NCBI GenBank assembly: GCA_963724535.1
Contig: CAVRVD010000007.1
Coordinates: forward strand, 1-64,000
Length of the DNA stretch: 64,000 bases
Source of the DNA: JADJPO01 sp963724535
Lineage (GTDB): Bacteria > Actinomycetota > Actinomycetes > Actinomycetales > Kineosporiaceae
Reading direction: 5' to 3'
In this document: positions 1-8,180 of the stretch, piece after piece
Layout: every line of letters begins with the position of its first letter
Numbering within the stretch: position 1 is the first letter of the stretch
Notes under the pieces: model-generated
Database searches by the model: none
What the model was told of the DNA's origin: nothing
The model's input: the letters and a program-made list of their open reading frames with translations, nothing else
Position numbers and translations under genes: made by a program

Positions 1-38
1 TGCTATGTTGCTGGCGTGACCAGGGCCGCGGGGTGGGC

Positions 39-996
39 GTGAAGGCGGTCGTCTACGACCGGTACGGGGCCCCCGATGTGCTGCGCGTCGAGGATGTTCC
101 GATGCCTACCCCCGCCGGCGGCCAGGTGCGGGTGGAAGTGGCTGCGACGTCGGTCAACCTCAGCGACTGGGAGTGTCTGCGCGGATCGCCCGCGTACGCA
201 CGGATCGGCGGGCTGCGGTTCCCCGCTCGCAGGACGCTTGGGTCGGACATCGCCGGCGTGGTCGACGATGTCGGGCCAGGGGTGACCCGGTTCCGACCCG
301 GTGACGAGGTGTACGGCGACAACCTGGCGCTGAAGGGTGGGTTCGCGGAGTACGCGCTCGCCCCGGAGTCTCGCGCTGGCCCACAAACCGACCCAGCTCA
401 CGTTCGCTGAGGCGTCCACCATCCCGCAGGCCGGCGCGATTGCCTGGCAGGGCACGCAAAGGGCTGTTGCGGGTAGCCGGGTCCTGATCAACGGCGCTGG
501 CGGAGGGTCAGGATCCTTCGCCATGCAGTTGGCCAAGCGGCTCGGTGCACACGTCACGGGTGTCGACAACGCCGCCAAGCAGGACTTCATGCGGTCGGTG
601 GGTGCGGACGACGTGATCGACTACAGCCGGGACGACTTCACCAGGACGACCCAGCCGTACGACCTGATACTTGACCTGGTCGCCGGCCGATCGGTGTTCG
701 CCTACCGGCGCGCGCTGGCCACCGGCGGAACGTATCGATGTGTCGGAGGGTCGGTGCGCGCGCTGCTGCGCGTCCTCACCGTCGGCTCGGTGGTGGGGCG
801 ACTGACCGGTCGCTCGATCGGGGTGCTCGCAGTGAAGGAGGGGCCGGCCCACTTCGAACCGGTTGCCGACCTGTGCGTCACCGGGAAGGTCAGGATCCAC
901 ATCGACCGCACCTTCACTCTCGAGGAGCTTCCCGACGCTCTTGCTCGCGTCGGTGAAGGAAGGGCTCTCGGCAAAGTCGTTGTCAGCCCCTCCTAA
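39..996 (+). pseudogene. Zinc-independent MDR / quinone-oxidoreductase-like protein, frameshifted
   Basis: The N-terminal part (MKAVVYDRYG start, GroES-like fold with GSDIAGVV and GDEVYGD) reads in one frame to about position 370. The NAD(P)-binding part (INGAGGGSGSFAMQLAK, then DVIDYSRDDF) continues in another frame to the stop at 996. One extra base, or two missing, near 365-373 explains the break. The joined product would be about 319 residues, normal for medium-chain dehydrogenase/reductase quinone oxidoreductases, which reduce quinones or enals with NADPH. The structural-zinc cysteines are absent, as usual in the quinone-oxidoreductase branch. GTG at 39 fits the family N-terminus; GTG at 33 is an alternative. 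Either a recent pseudogene or a sequencing error. The substrate is unknown. Confidence 0.75.
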
Positions 997-1620
997 ACGC
1001 AATCTTGAACGCGTCCCGACCCGCAACTCCCCAGAGATCCGCTCGTCGGCCTGACCCCGCGGATCGCGGCAGATGAGTCTGTCCAGAGGCCACCCGACCC
1101 ACACGATTGGCGAGACTTCATGCCGACCCGCCAGCACGCTTGCCGGGGCCTGGTCAGCGCGCGGGCCACCGCGTTGCGATCGGGGACCGCGTTGACGCCG
1201 GTGACTGACTGTCTCGCTGCGGTGGACCTGCCCAGAGCGGGGCGGCACGGGGGTGGTCCACTTCCGCACGGGAACCCGGGACGGTATCGGGTGACGTTTG
1301 AGGCGTCGTCCTACCCACGGTCGGACCGCTTGGACGTCAGCGGGCCGTATCCGTGGCGCGATCCGGAACATCCCGCCGGCCGAGCCGACAGTCCCTCTCC
1401 CAGGTCGCTCCCGGCGACCCGGGCAACCACGACGAGACCGGGATGCAGGTGGGCTCATCGTCGTCCGCTCACGGAGCGGTCCGGAACGGTTCGGGCGGGG
1501 CCTGCGACCCGGCGCGGACCCCGGCTGACGGGCTGTGCACGCGAAGGGCGCGGGAGCGGTGTCGCTCTCGCGCCCTTCGGCGGGAATGGACGGTGCCGGC
1601 GGTTCATGCCGGTCGGCGGG
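997..1620. other. Intergenic stretch without a recognisable gene
   Basis: Open frames run through this GC-rich stretch on both strands, but their translations are rich in Arg, Pro and Gly and show no motif I recognise. The only structure seen is the hairpin at 1543-1578. It may hold decayed DNA like the neighbouring remnants. Confidence 0.5.
1543..1578 (-). terminator. Strong hairpin, likely terminator of the PspC-domain gene
   Basis: A 16-base arm starting gaagggcgcg pairs with the arm ending cgcgcccttc across a 4-base loop (gtgt), with one mismatch. It lies 43 bases past the stop of the PspC gene on the minus strand. There is no clear U-tract, which is common for actinobacterial terminators. 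Confidence 0.6.
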
Positions 1621-2196
1621 TCAGTGCGTGCCGGCCGGGGTGGTGCTGGCCGTGCGGTTGCGGGCGAGCAGGACGACGAGCGTCACGGCGACAGCGGCGA
1701 TGACCAGCGGAGCGACCCCGTCGGTGACGGCGAGGGCGGCCAGCAGCGCGCCGACGAAGCCAGCGGTGAGCCTGCCGCCGAGGAGCTGTTGGGCGTGGAT
1801 GCGGCCGTCCGGATGGGGCAGGAACAGCCAGCCCAGACCGTAGAGGGAGGCACCGAGGCCGCCGACGAAGGTCAGGACGATGAACGCGACCCGGATCACG
1901 GTCGGGTCCACGTCCCAGCGGCGGGCCAGACCGGCGGCGACCCCGGCGACCACACGGCCGTGACCGCGGTCGGGGCGTACCACGCCGGAGCGGCGGATGG
2001 TGTCGAAGAACCGGGCCGCCGGCGGGGCGAGCGGGGTCGACGGACCGTACGGGGTGCTCGACGGGGAGGTGCCGGACGACGGGCTGCCGGGCTGGTCGGT
2101 GCCGGTACCGGACGGGGCGGTGGTGGGGGCGGTGCCCCAGGAGGGCTCCTCGGAGGAGGGAGCTGCGGAGAGGTCGGTGGCTTGGTTTGTTGTCAT
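1621..2196 (-). CDS. PspC domain membrane protein
   Basis: 191 residues. The first ~60 are a Ser/Pro/Thr-rich, probably disordered cytoplasmic tail. A PspC domain follows (GHGRVVAGVAAGLARRWDVDP, then the hydrophobic VIRVAFIVLTFVGGLGASLY), and after it a second hydrophobic pair near the C-terminus. PspC-domain proteins are membrane proteins linked to envelope-stress signalling and, in actinobacteria, to two-component sensors; this one has no kinase domain. ATG at 2196 is preceded by GGAGG, so it is preferred over an in-frame ATG seven codons upstream. The gene stands alone with a hairpin downstream. The role is inferred from the family only. Confidence 0.8.
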   Translation of the reverse strand: MTTNQATDLSAAPSSEEPSWGTAPTTAPSGTGTDQPGSPSSGTSPSSTPYGPSTPLAPPAARFFDTIRRSGVVRPDRGHGRVVAGVAAGLARRWDVDPTVIRVAFIVLTFVGGLGASLYGLGWLFLPHPDGRIHAQQLLGGRLTAGFVGALLAALAVTDGVAPLVIAAVAVTLVVLLARNRTASTTPAGTH

Positions 2197-2351
2197 GCCT
2201 CCACTCTCGTCACCCAAGCCCTCGCGCGGATCCGGCGCCGACCCTCACCGGACCCTGGCCATCCCCTGACCACGAACCAGGGATCCCGAACCGCACGCCA
2301 GGGTCAGCCGGGTTGCCATGGACGCGGATCCCCAATGGCACCCTTGAAGAC

Positions 2352-2513
2352 GGCATGGGATGGCTGACGAGGCAGGGCGGCCTGTCGATCGACAACCTCG
2401 TCTCGGCGGAAGTGGTCCTCGCCAACGGCCGAGTCGTGCGGGCCGCGGCAGAGGAGAACTCCGACCTGTTCTGGGCACTTCGGGGTGGAGGCGGGAATTT
2501 CGGGCTCTCCTGA
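2352..2513 (+). pseudogene. Remnant of an FAD-linked oxidase (PCMH-type FAD domain)
   Basis: About 53 codons encode a segment typical of berberine-bridge/FAD-linked oxidases: GMGWLTRQGG, then DNLVSAEVVLANGRVV and LFWALRGGGGNFG, followed by a stop. The family is normally about 450 residues. Neither the N-terminal FAD-binding part nor the substrate domain is found nearby, so this is an isolated fragment. Confidence 0.65.
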
Positions 2514-2580
2514 CCAATCCGTGGGTGTGATCATGTGGTTCGGCCGGGGAGGTCGGGCTTGTAGCCGCCGAGGGCTGCTT

Positions 2581-2769
2581 AGTCCGGTCACCTTCGCCGT
2601 GGACACAGTCGTCCCGATTATCGACCTCAAGCAGCGCGCAATCTGGTACCCCGCCAACGACACCGTCGGTTGGTGGATGAACCTCTGGCTCAATCTAGCG
2701 ACGGTGGCAGGTTGGCTTCTCTCCACCGTCTTTGCCCTCTCGCTCACACGCTTCGGCCGGGCGTCCTGA
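2581..2769 (+). pseudogene. C-terminal remnant of a membrane protein
   Basis: About 62 codons encode FAVDTVVPIIDLKQRAIWYP followed by a hydrophobic tail (WLLSTVFALSLTRFG) and a stop. This resembles the last segment of large actinobacterial membrane proteins annotated as membrane-associated oxidoreductases (recalled, not searched). No upstream coding part is present. Like the neighbouring FAD-oxidase fragment it looks like leftover DNA from past rearrangements. Confidence 0.45.
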
Positions 2770-2914
2770 AGCAGGCACGGGCAGAGAGTACCCGGGTCCC
2801 GAAGGCCAACTCACCGAGCCGAATGGAGCCTCCGCCGCGATGGCTGGCCTCCGGCACGCTCGGCGGCATGAGCGTAATGGCCGCCCCGTGGCTGCGAGCG
2901 TGTGAAATTCCTGG

Positions 2915-3773
2915 CTAATGTTCGACCGGGTTGGCAATTTCCACGCGTATGGGTTCCGCGTCACTAATGATAGCAATCGCAGGCCTGTAATTCTCCGAGT
3001 AGGTACCTGTTACCAGAAACCATCTTCCATTCGAGTAGTCGAGCAGGCGCATTCCTGAATAGCGGTAGTAGGTGTTCCCGTCGGGGCCCACTATGAATTG
3101 TGAGTCGACGAGTGAACCAGGAATGTCCAAGTGGTTGGGACTGAAAACCGTGACGCGTGGTCGCGCATTCAACGAGCGCTCGGCGCTCTTGGCATTATCC
3201 TGCCCTATGGCCTGCGCGTACAGGGTAGCCGACCAGATCACTGAGAGCGCGATCGCGCCATATAGGGTGGCAGAGGCAAGCTTCCTGCTACCCGACGCAT
3301 TTTGGGCGGACAGGAGGCTGGATCGAAGAATCCCGAAGGCACCAAGACCCAGTACGTAGGGGGCGATCTCAGGTCTTCCCCAGGTCCCGATGATCCCGAC
3401 TGAGATCAGAACGCCAACGACGAAAAGGGCAGATAACTGCGATCGAATTGATTGTCACCATTCGCTTTCTCCAGAGAGAATCGAGTTCCTGCTCGACCTT
3501 GGGTATGATCAACGCAAAGGCCAAGAGCGTGACGGCGACGAGCAGTATTCGAGCTAGTACGCCAAAGATTCCGTCAACGCTCCTCAAGAGGTAGTCCGTA
3601 ACTGAGAGGTGTAGCAGTTCTGAGTCCAGACCAAAGTACCCGTAGAACGATCTTGTTCTCACCCAGCTTGTGTACACCAAGAGCGACGACACAATCGTTA
3701 CAGGACCCGCTGCGACCTCGGCCCATTTCAGTAGCAGCTCCGATAGCCCGGAGGCCTTCTCAGCCACCTTCAT
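2915..3773 (-). pseudogene. Unknown membrane protein, frameshifted, AT-richer than its surroundings
   Basis: The N-terminal part (ATG 3773, Shine-Dalgarno-like tggag) has hydrophobic segments around residues 22-35 and 70-95. It then runs out of frame near 3445-3460 after SLWRKRMV. In the next frame the protein continues with SALFVVGVLISVGIIGTW, a further hydrophobic stretch, and a soluble tail ending at 2915 that contains GPDGNTYYRYSGMRLLDYSNGRWFL in two adjacent pieces. The joined protein would be about 286 residues with about four membrane segments. No family is recognised. A/T-rich third positions (AAT, ATT, TTA, AAG) contrast with all neighbours and suggest transfer from a lower-GC donor. 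Confidence 0.6.
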
Positions 3774-4220
3774 GACTCCAGCAGGGCTGGCCGTTGGCTG
3801 CCCGTGCGAGCATCTGTGGATAATTCACTACGAGCGGGTCCCGTGTGTTCATCCGGTGGGAGTCACCCCAGACGCAGCTGTCGTCATGTCGGCTCTGGCT
3901 CTAACGTGTCGTCGCTAGACGGTGTGACCGATATCGACTCGGGGCCTGCAGTGGGGCCAGTAGGCCCACGCGCGGGGCTCGTGGCAGTGCAGCTGCCGCC
4001 AGGAATGCCGCAACGCTCGGTTGGAGGTGTTGAACGGCACCCGGGCTGACGACGGGGCGGTGGCGGGGCGGCACTGGCCGCGATGACGGTCCTTGGGGCT
4101 GTCTGCGGGTGGCCCTGCGGTGGTGTGCGACGACAGGCTGATCACGTCTGGACAGCGCAGCGGCCCTCCCAAGTTCCTTGGCCGGACGGGAGGGCCGGTG
4201 CTTGGTGCATGGAGGCACCC
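3774..4220. other. Intergenic region probably containing the left end of the DDE transposon
   Basis: No gene is supported. Base composition changes from the AT-richer gene on the left to GC-rich DNA at about 3910. I looked for an inverted copy of the DNA at 11542-11605 and found only a weak partial match around 3915-3945, so the transposon end is not placed. Confidence 0.35.
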
Positions 4221-4826
4221 GTGGTCATGGTAGGTAGCGATGTCGTCGAGGTCGACCGGCGTCTTCGGGCTGGTGAGCTGGTGTGTCCGTGCGGTGGTGG
4301 TCTGGCGCCGTGGGGACACGCGAGACGGCGCTCGGTCCGCGGTGTCGGTGATCTTCGGCCGCGACGGGCCCGCTGCAGGACCTGTCTGGTGACGCATGTG
4401 CTGCTGGCGACCTCGTGCCTGCTGCGGCGGGCTGACGGCGTCGAGGTGATCGGCGCGGCGTTGCGGGCCAAGGCCGCCGGGAGCGGCCACCGCCCGATCG
4501 CTGAGCGGCTCGGCCGGTCGGCCTCGACGGTGCGTGGCTGGCTGCGTGCGTTTGGCCGCAACGCCGAGACGGCGCGGTCGGTGTTCACGGCGCTGCTGGT
4601 GGCGTTGGACCCGTTGACCGGTCCGCTGCCGGTCCATCCGAGCCTGCTCGCCGACGCTGTCGAGGTGGTCGGGGCATGCGCGGCGGCGGCCCGCCGTCGC
4701 CTGGGCGTCATCGGCGCGGTGTCGCCGTGGCAGCTGGCTGCGGCGGTCACCGGCGGTCGTCTCCTGGCACCGGCCGTGCCCACGGCGTCGATCAACACGA
4801 GCTGGCCCTTGGGCGACGCCGTGTGA
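4221..4826 (+). CDS. Zinc-finger/HTH protein of the DDE transposon (DUF6431-like)
   Basis: About 201 residues. It begins VVMVGSDVVEV, then LVCPCGGGLAPWGHARRR and a second cysteine pair (RARCRTCLVTH), together a likely zinc-binding module. A helix-turn-helix follows (HRPIAERLGRSASTVRGWLRAF). Proteins of this type precede IS481-like transposase and ATPase genes in actinobacterial transposons, where they probably bind DNA (recalled association). GTG at 4221 follows GGAGG by five bases; ATG 4209 and ATG 4227 are alternatives. It is the first gene of a three-gene transposition set and appears intact, although both partners downstream are broken. Confidence 0.65.
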   Translation: MVMVGSDVVEVDRRLRAGELVCPCGGGLAPWGHARRRSVRGVGDLRPRRARCRTCLVTHVLLATSCLLRRADGVEVIGAALRAKAAGSGHRPIAERLGRSASTVRGWLRAFGRNAETARSVFTALLVALDPLTGPLPVHPSLLADAVEVVGACAAAARRRLGVIGAVSPWQLAAAVTGGRLLAPAVPTASINTSWPLGDAV

Positions 4827-4892
4827 TCGACGACCCTCGCGACTCGTGTGCGTTTCCGCTGGGGAAGCCACGAGGAGCGAAGGAGACGTGTG

Positions 4893-6384
4893 GTGGCGTT
4901 CAGCCATGACGAGGAGCGGGTGCGGGCCGAACGGGCCCGCGCGGTCGGCTTGTTCAGGTACTCGTTGATCTGCGAGCCGGCCGATACGAGGTTGTCGACC
5001 CGGCAGCGGGGCCGGCTGGTGCGGGCGATCGCCGCGCGGGAACACGAGGGGCCGTTCGGGCAGCCGGTGCGCATCTCGCGGGCCACGCTGGATCGGTGGC
5101 TGCGGGACTGGCGCCGCGGCGGGTTCGACGCCTTGGTCCCGACGCCGCCGAAGGTGTCCCCGCGCACCCCGCCCGACGTGCTCGAGTTGGCGGTCGCGTT
5201 GAAGCGTGAGGTCCCGGATCGGACGGCAGTGCAGATCGCGGCGATCCTGCGGGCCCATTCGGGTTGGTCACCGGACGAGCGGACCCTGCAACGGCATTTC
5301 GTGCGCCTGGAGCTGTCCACGCGACCGGGCGGGGCGGCGCCGCGCTCGTTCGGCCGGTTCGAGGCCGACGCACCGAACCAGCGCTGGACCGGCGACGCGT
5401 TGCACGGCCCGACCGTGGCCGGCCGTAAGGCCATCCTGTGCGCGTTCATCGACGACCACTCGCGGCTGCTGACCGGGTATCGGTGGGCCCGCCGCGAGGA
5501 CACCGTGCGCCTGGAAGCGGCCCTGCGCAACGGGTTGGCCAGCCGCGGTGTCCCGGAGGTGATCTACCTGGACAACGGCTCGGCGATGATCGACAGGCAA
5601 CTGCAACGGGCGTGCGCGTGCCTGGGGATCCGGCTGGTCCATTCGCGGCCCGGGCAGCCGGCCGGTCGGGGCAAGATCGAACGGTTCTTCCGCACCGTGC
5701 GCGACCAGTTCCTGGTCGAGATCGGTTCCGGTCGTGAGCTGGACGACATGACCCAGCTGAACACCCTGTTCACCGCGTGGGTGGAGACCGTCTATCACCG
5801 GCGCCAGCATTCCGAGACCGGGCAGGCACCGATCCAACGCTGGGAACAGGGATGGACGGCCAGCTCGGCGAACAGCGCGTCGAGCGGTCCGCGGATGCCC
5901 TCGACCGGGCAGCTGCGGGAGGCGTTCTTGTGGTCGCAGTGGCGGACCGTCACCAAGACCGCCACGGTCGCCCTGCACGGCAACACCTACGAGGTCGATG
6001 CCGTGCTGGTCGGTCGCAAGGTCGAGCTCGTCTTCGACCCGTTCGACCTGACCCGGATCGAGGTCCGCTGGCACGGCCGCTCGATGGGCCACGCGGTGCC
6101 GCACGTCATCGGCCGGCACGTGCACGCCAAGGCCCGTCCCGACGAGGCCACCCCGCGCCGAGCCGGCGCCGACCGGGATCGACTACCTGCACCTGGTCGA
6201 ACAACAGCACACCACCGAACTGGCCGACCGCCTCCAATACGCCCACCTGCGTGACCAGCCCGGCAACGAGCCCGGGAACGAGGAGCCTGGGCCCGACGGA
6301 CACGTCGGCGGCGAGCTCCCGCTGCCCGGCATCGGCAGCGACGACGAGGCCGTCGCTGACGACACGGACGAGGTGTCGGCATGA
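4893..6384 (+). pseudogene. IS481-like DDE transposase, frameshifted near the C-terminus
   Basis: Residues 1-150 form N-terminal HTH regions (ISRATLDRWLRDWRRGGFDAL, split over the HTH). The integrase core follows: RWTGDALHGP with the first Asp, CAFIDDHSRLL, VIYLDNGSAM with the second Asp, and RGKIERFFRTVRDQF with the Glu, so the DDE triad is complete. A C-terminal beta-barrel segment (TATVALHGNTYEVDAVLVGR) comes next. Near 6147-6155 the frame shifts by one base: the tail PTGIDYLHLVEQQHTTELAD and an acidic end lie in the next frame, ending at 6384 and overlapping the ATPase start by ATGA. As read the original frame stops at 6254 with an Arg/Pro-rich tail. GTG 4893 (GTG 4890 is alternative) follows AGGAG. 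Confidence 0.8.
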
Positions 6385-6841
6385 TCGAGAAGCTGAGGTC
6401 GCAGTACGGCTTCAGCAAGACCCCGTTCGGCGGGCGCTGGCGCCGCAGATGCTGCACCGCCACGGCACCCACGCCGAAGCGGTCGCCCGGATCGACTGGT
6501 GCATCAGCGAACGCGGCCTGGGCGTGGTCACCGGCGAGGTCGGCGCCGGCAAGACCGTCGCCGTCCGCGCGGCCCTCGCCGGTCTGGACTGCAGCCGCCA
6601 CACGATCATCTACCTGGGCAACCCGACCGTCGGTGGTCGCGGTCTCTACGGGTGCATCGTCACCGCTCTGGGCGGCATCCCCCGCTTCCACAAGGCGTCG
6701 TTGATCCCGCAGACCATGGACCTGCTTGCCGCCGAGGAACACGAACGCGGACGCCACACCACCGTGGTGTTGGACGAGGCGCACCTGCTCGGCGCCGACC
6801 AACTCGAAGAACTCCGGCTCCTGACCAACAGCGAGATGGAC
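6381..6841 (+). pseudogene. Transposition AAA+ ATPase (ExeA/TniB-like), N-terminal part, frameshifted and interrupted
   Basis: Starts MIEKLRSQYGFSKTPFG at ATG 6381, overlapping the transposase stop. A one-base loss near 6428-6436 moves the rest into another frame: MLHRHGTHAEAVARIDWCI, Walker A GEVGAGKTVAV, Walker B TTVVLDEAHLL, and the sensor-1 segment LRLLTNSEMD. Homology stops abruptly at 6841, and the matching remainder lies 4.3 kb away at 11117. Such ATPases select and deliver targets to the DDE transposase. Both the frameshift and the insertion make it non-functional as read. Confidence 0.85.
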
Positions 6842-6917
6842 CTATTGACTGCACTACCGGAACCGTTCTCCCAGTTCAGCGCACAGATGCCTGCTGGCGC
6901 CGTTACGGTCCCCGACC

Positions 6918-8180
6918 ATGATCGGACAAGACGAGCCGTGGCGGGACCTGGCGGCTGTGGTGGTCCCGTTGGTGGGCTCGCTTCGGGCCACGGGCGATCC
7001 GTGGGCGCCCTACCGGGTGGTGGACGCGTCGGGCGAAGTTGTCGAACCCGTCGCCGCATACCTGGATGATCTCCAGGCGGCCGGGCGGGCCGCGAGCACC
7101 CAGCGCTCCTACGCGCTGGACCTGTTGCGGTGGTTCCGGTTCTGCTGGGCGATCGAGGCACCCTGGGACCAGGCGACCCGTGGCGAGGCCCGGGACTTCT
7201 CCCGTTGGCTGCAGGTCACTGACAAGCCTGTCCGAGCACGATCTGGCTCAGCTTCTGGATCGGTTGCCCGCGCCGCACCTGGGACACCGAACGCGTTGAC
7301 CGGCAAGCCGTCACCCGGTCGCAAGTTCGCCGCGGCCACCGTGGTGCACAGCGAGAGCGTCCTGCGGCACTTCTACGACTTCCACCTCGAGGCCGGGACG
7401 GGCCCGATGGTCAACCCGTTCCCGTTGGCGCGAGGTCGCCGCGGCCGGGGTGGGAACGCTCATCACAACCCGATGGATGCTCACGACAATCAGCGGTCGG
7501 GGTTGTTCCGACCGCGGTTGGCCCAGCGGATCCCGCGCAGCATCCCCGATGCGATGTTCAACGAGTTGTTCGCTCGGCTGCCGTCGCTGCGGGACCGGGC
7601 GTTGGTCGCGTTCTGGGTGTCCACCGGGGCTCGGGCTGCGGAGCTACTCGGTGCCCGTCAGGCGGACGCCGACCCGGGCCAGCAGCTGATCACAGTGATC
7701 CGCAAGGGGACTCGGGCGTTACAGCAACTGCCGGCCTCCCCGGATGCGTTCGTGTGGTTACGGCTCTACCAGGCACAGAGTGAAGGACAGGTCCCGCGGG
7801 GAGGGGACGAACCGTTGTGGTGGACGCTGCGGCGACCGTTCCGGGCGTTGACCTACCACGCCGCGCGGGCGATGTTCACCCGCGTCAACGCGACCATGGC
7901 GGCGAACTGGACCCTGCACGACCTGCGTCACACGGCCGCCTACAGGATGGCCCGGGACCCGGCGATGCCGCTGACCGACGTGCAGTGGGTCCTTGGTCAT
8001 TCTCACCTATCCACCACACAGATCTACCTGACCGCCCCGGTCGAGGACGTGATCGCGAGCATCCTGGCTCACCACAACCGCCCGGCAGGGACGACGAACG
8101 CACTGACGAGGCAGCCGCCGGCGACGTTGCACTACCAGCCTGAATCGCTGGACGCGCTGTTCGGGCGAGAGCAGTCATGA
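6918..8180 (+). CDS. Tyrosine recombinase, TnpA-like
   Basis: 420 residues. An N-terminal SAM-like DNA-binding domain (about 45-160, RAASTQRSYALDLLRWFRF) is followed by a catalytic domain with every expected residue: Arg239 (STGARAAELL), Lys263 (IRKGTRALQQLP), His334 and Arg337 (LHDLRHTAAYRM), His361 (VLGHSHLSTTQIYL) and nucleophile Tyr370. It should cut and rejoin DNA through a 3'-phosphotyrosine link. ATG at 6918 lies 76 bases inside the left boundary. The stop overlaps the next gene by ATGA. The stretch at residues 104-122 (RARSGSASGSVARAA) is low-complexity but the frame stays open. Confidence 0.9.
   Translation: MIGQDEPWRDLAAVVVPLVGSLRATGDPWAPYRVVDASGEVVEPVAAYLDDLQAAGRAASTQRSYALDLLRWFRFCWAIEAPWDQATRGEARDFSRWLQVTDKPVRARSGSASGSVARAAPGTPNALTGKPSPGRKFAAATVVHSESVLRHFYDFHLEAGTGPMVNPFPLARGRRGRGGNAHHNPMDAHDNQRSGLFRPRLAQRIPRSIPDAMFNELFARLPSLRDRALVAFWVSTGARAAELLGARQADADPGQQLITVIRKGTRALQQLPASPDAFVWLRLYQAQSEGQVPRGGDEPLWWTLRRPFRALTYHAARAMFTRVNATMAANWTLHDLRHTAAYRMARDPAMPLTDVQWVLGHSHLSTTQIYLTAPVEDVIASILAHHNRPAGTTNALTRQPPATLHYQPESLDALFGREQS

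Noticed and set aside
1120..2367. A 415-codon plus-strand frame
   Set aside because: It overlaps the PspC gene, which has a ribosome binding site, domain and membrane helices; the first part shows no recognisable motif.
3915..5258. A 447-codon minus-strand frame across the transposon's left part
   Set aside because: It overlaps two genes with clear domain content on the plus strand and is Arg/Pro-rich throughout.
6147..6155. Programmed frameshift in the transposase as the only explanation
   Set aside because: No long slippery run or downstream structure is evident, and a second frameshift in the next gene favours decay.
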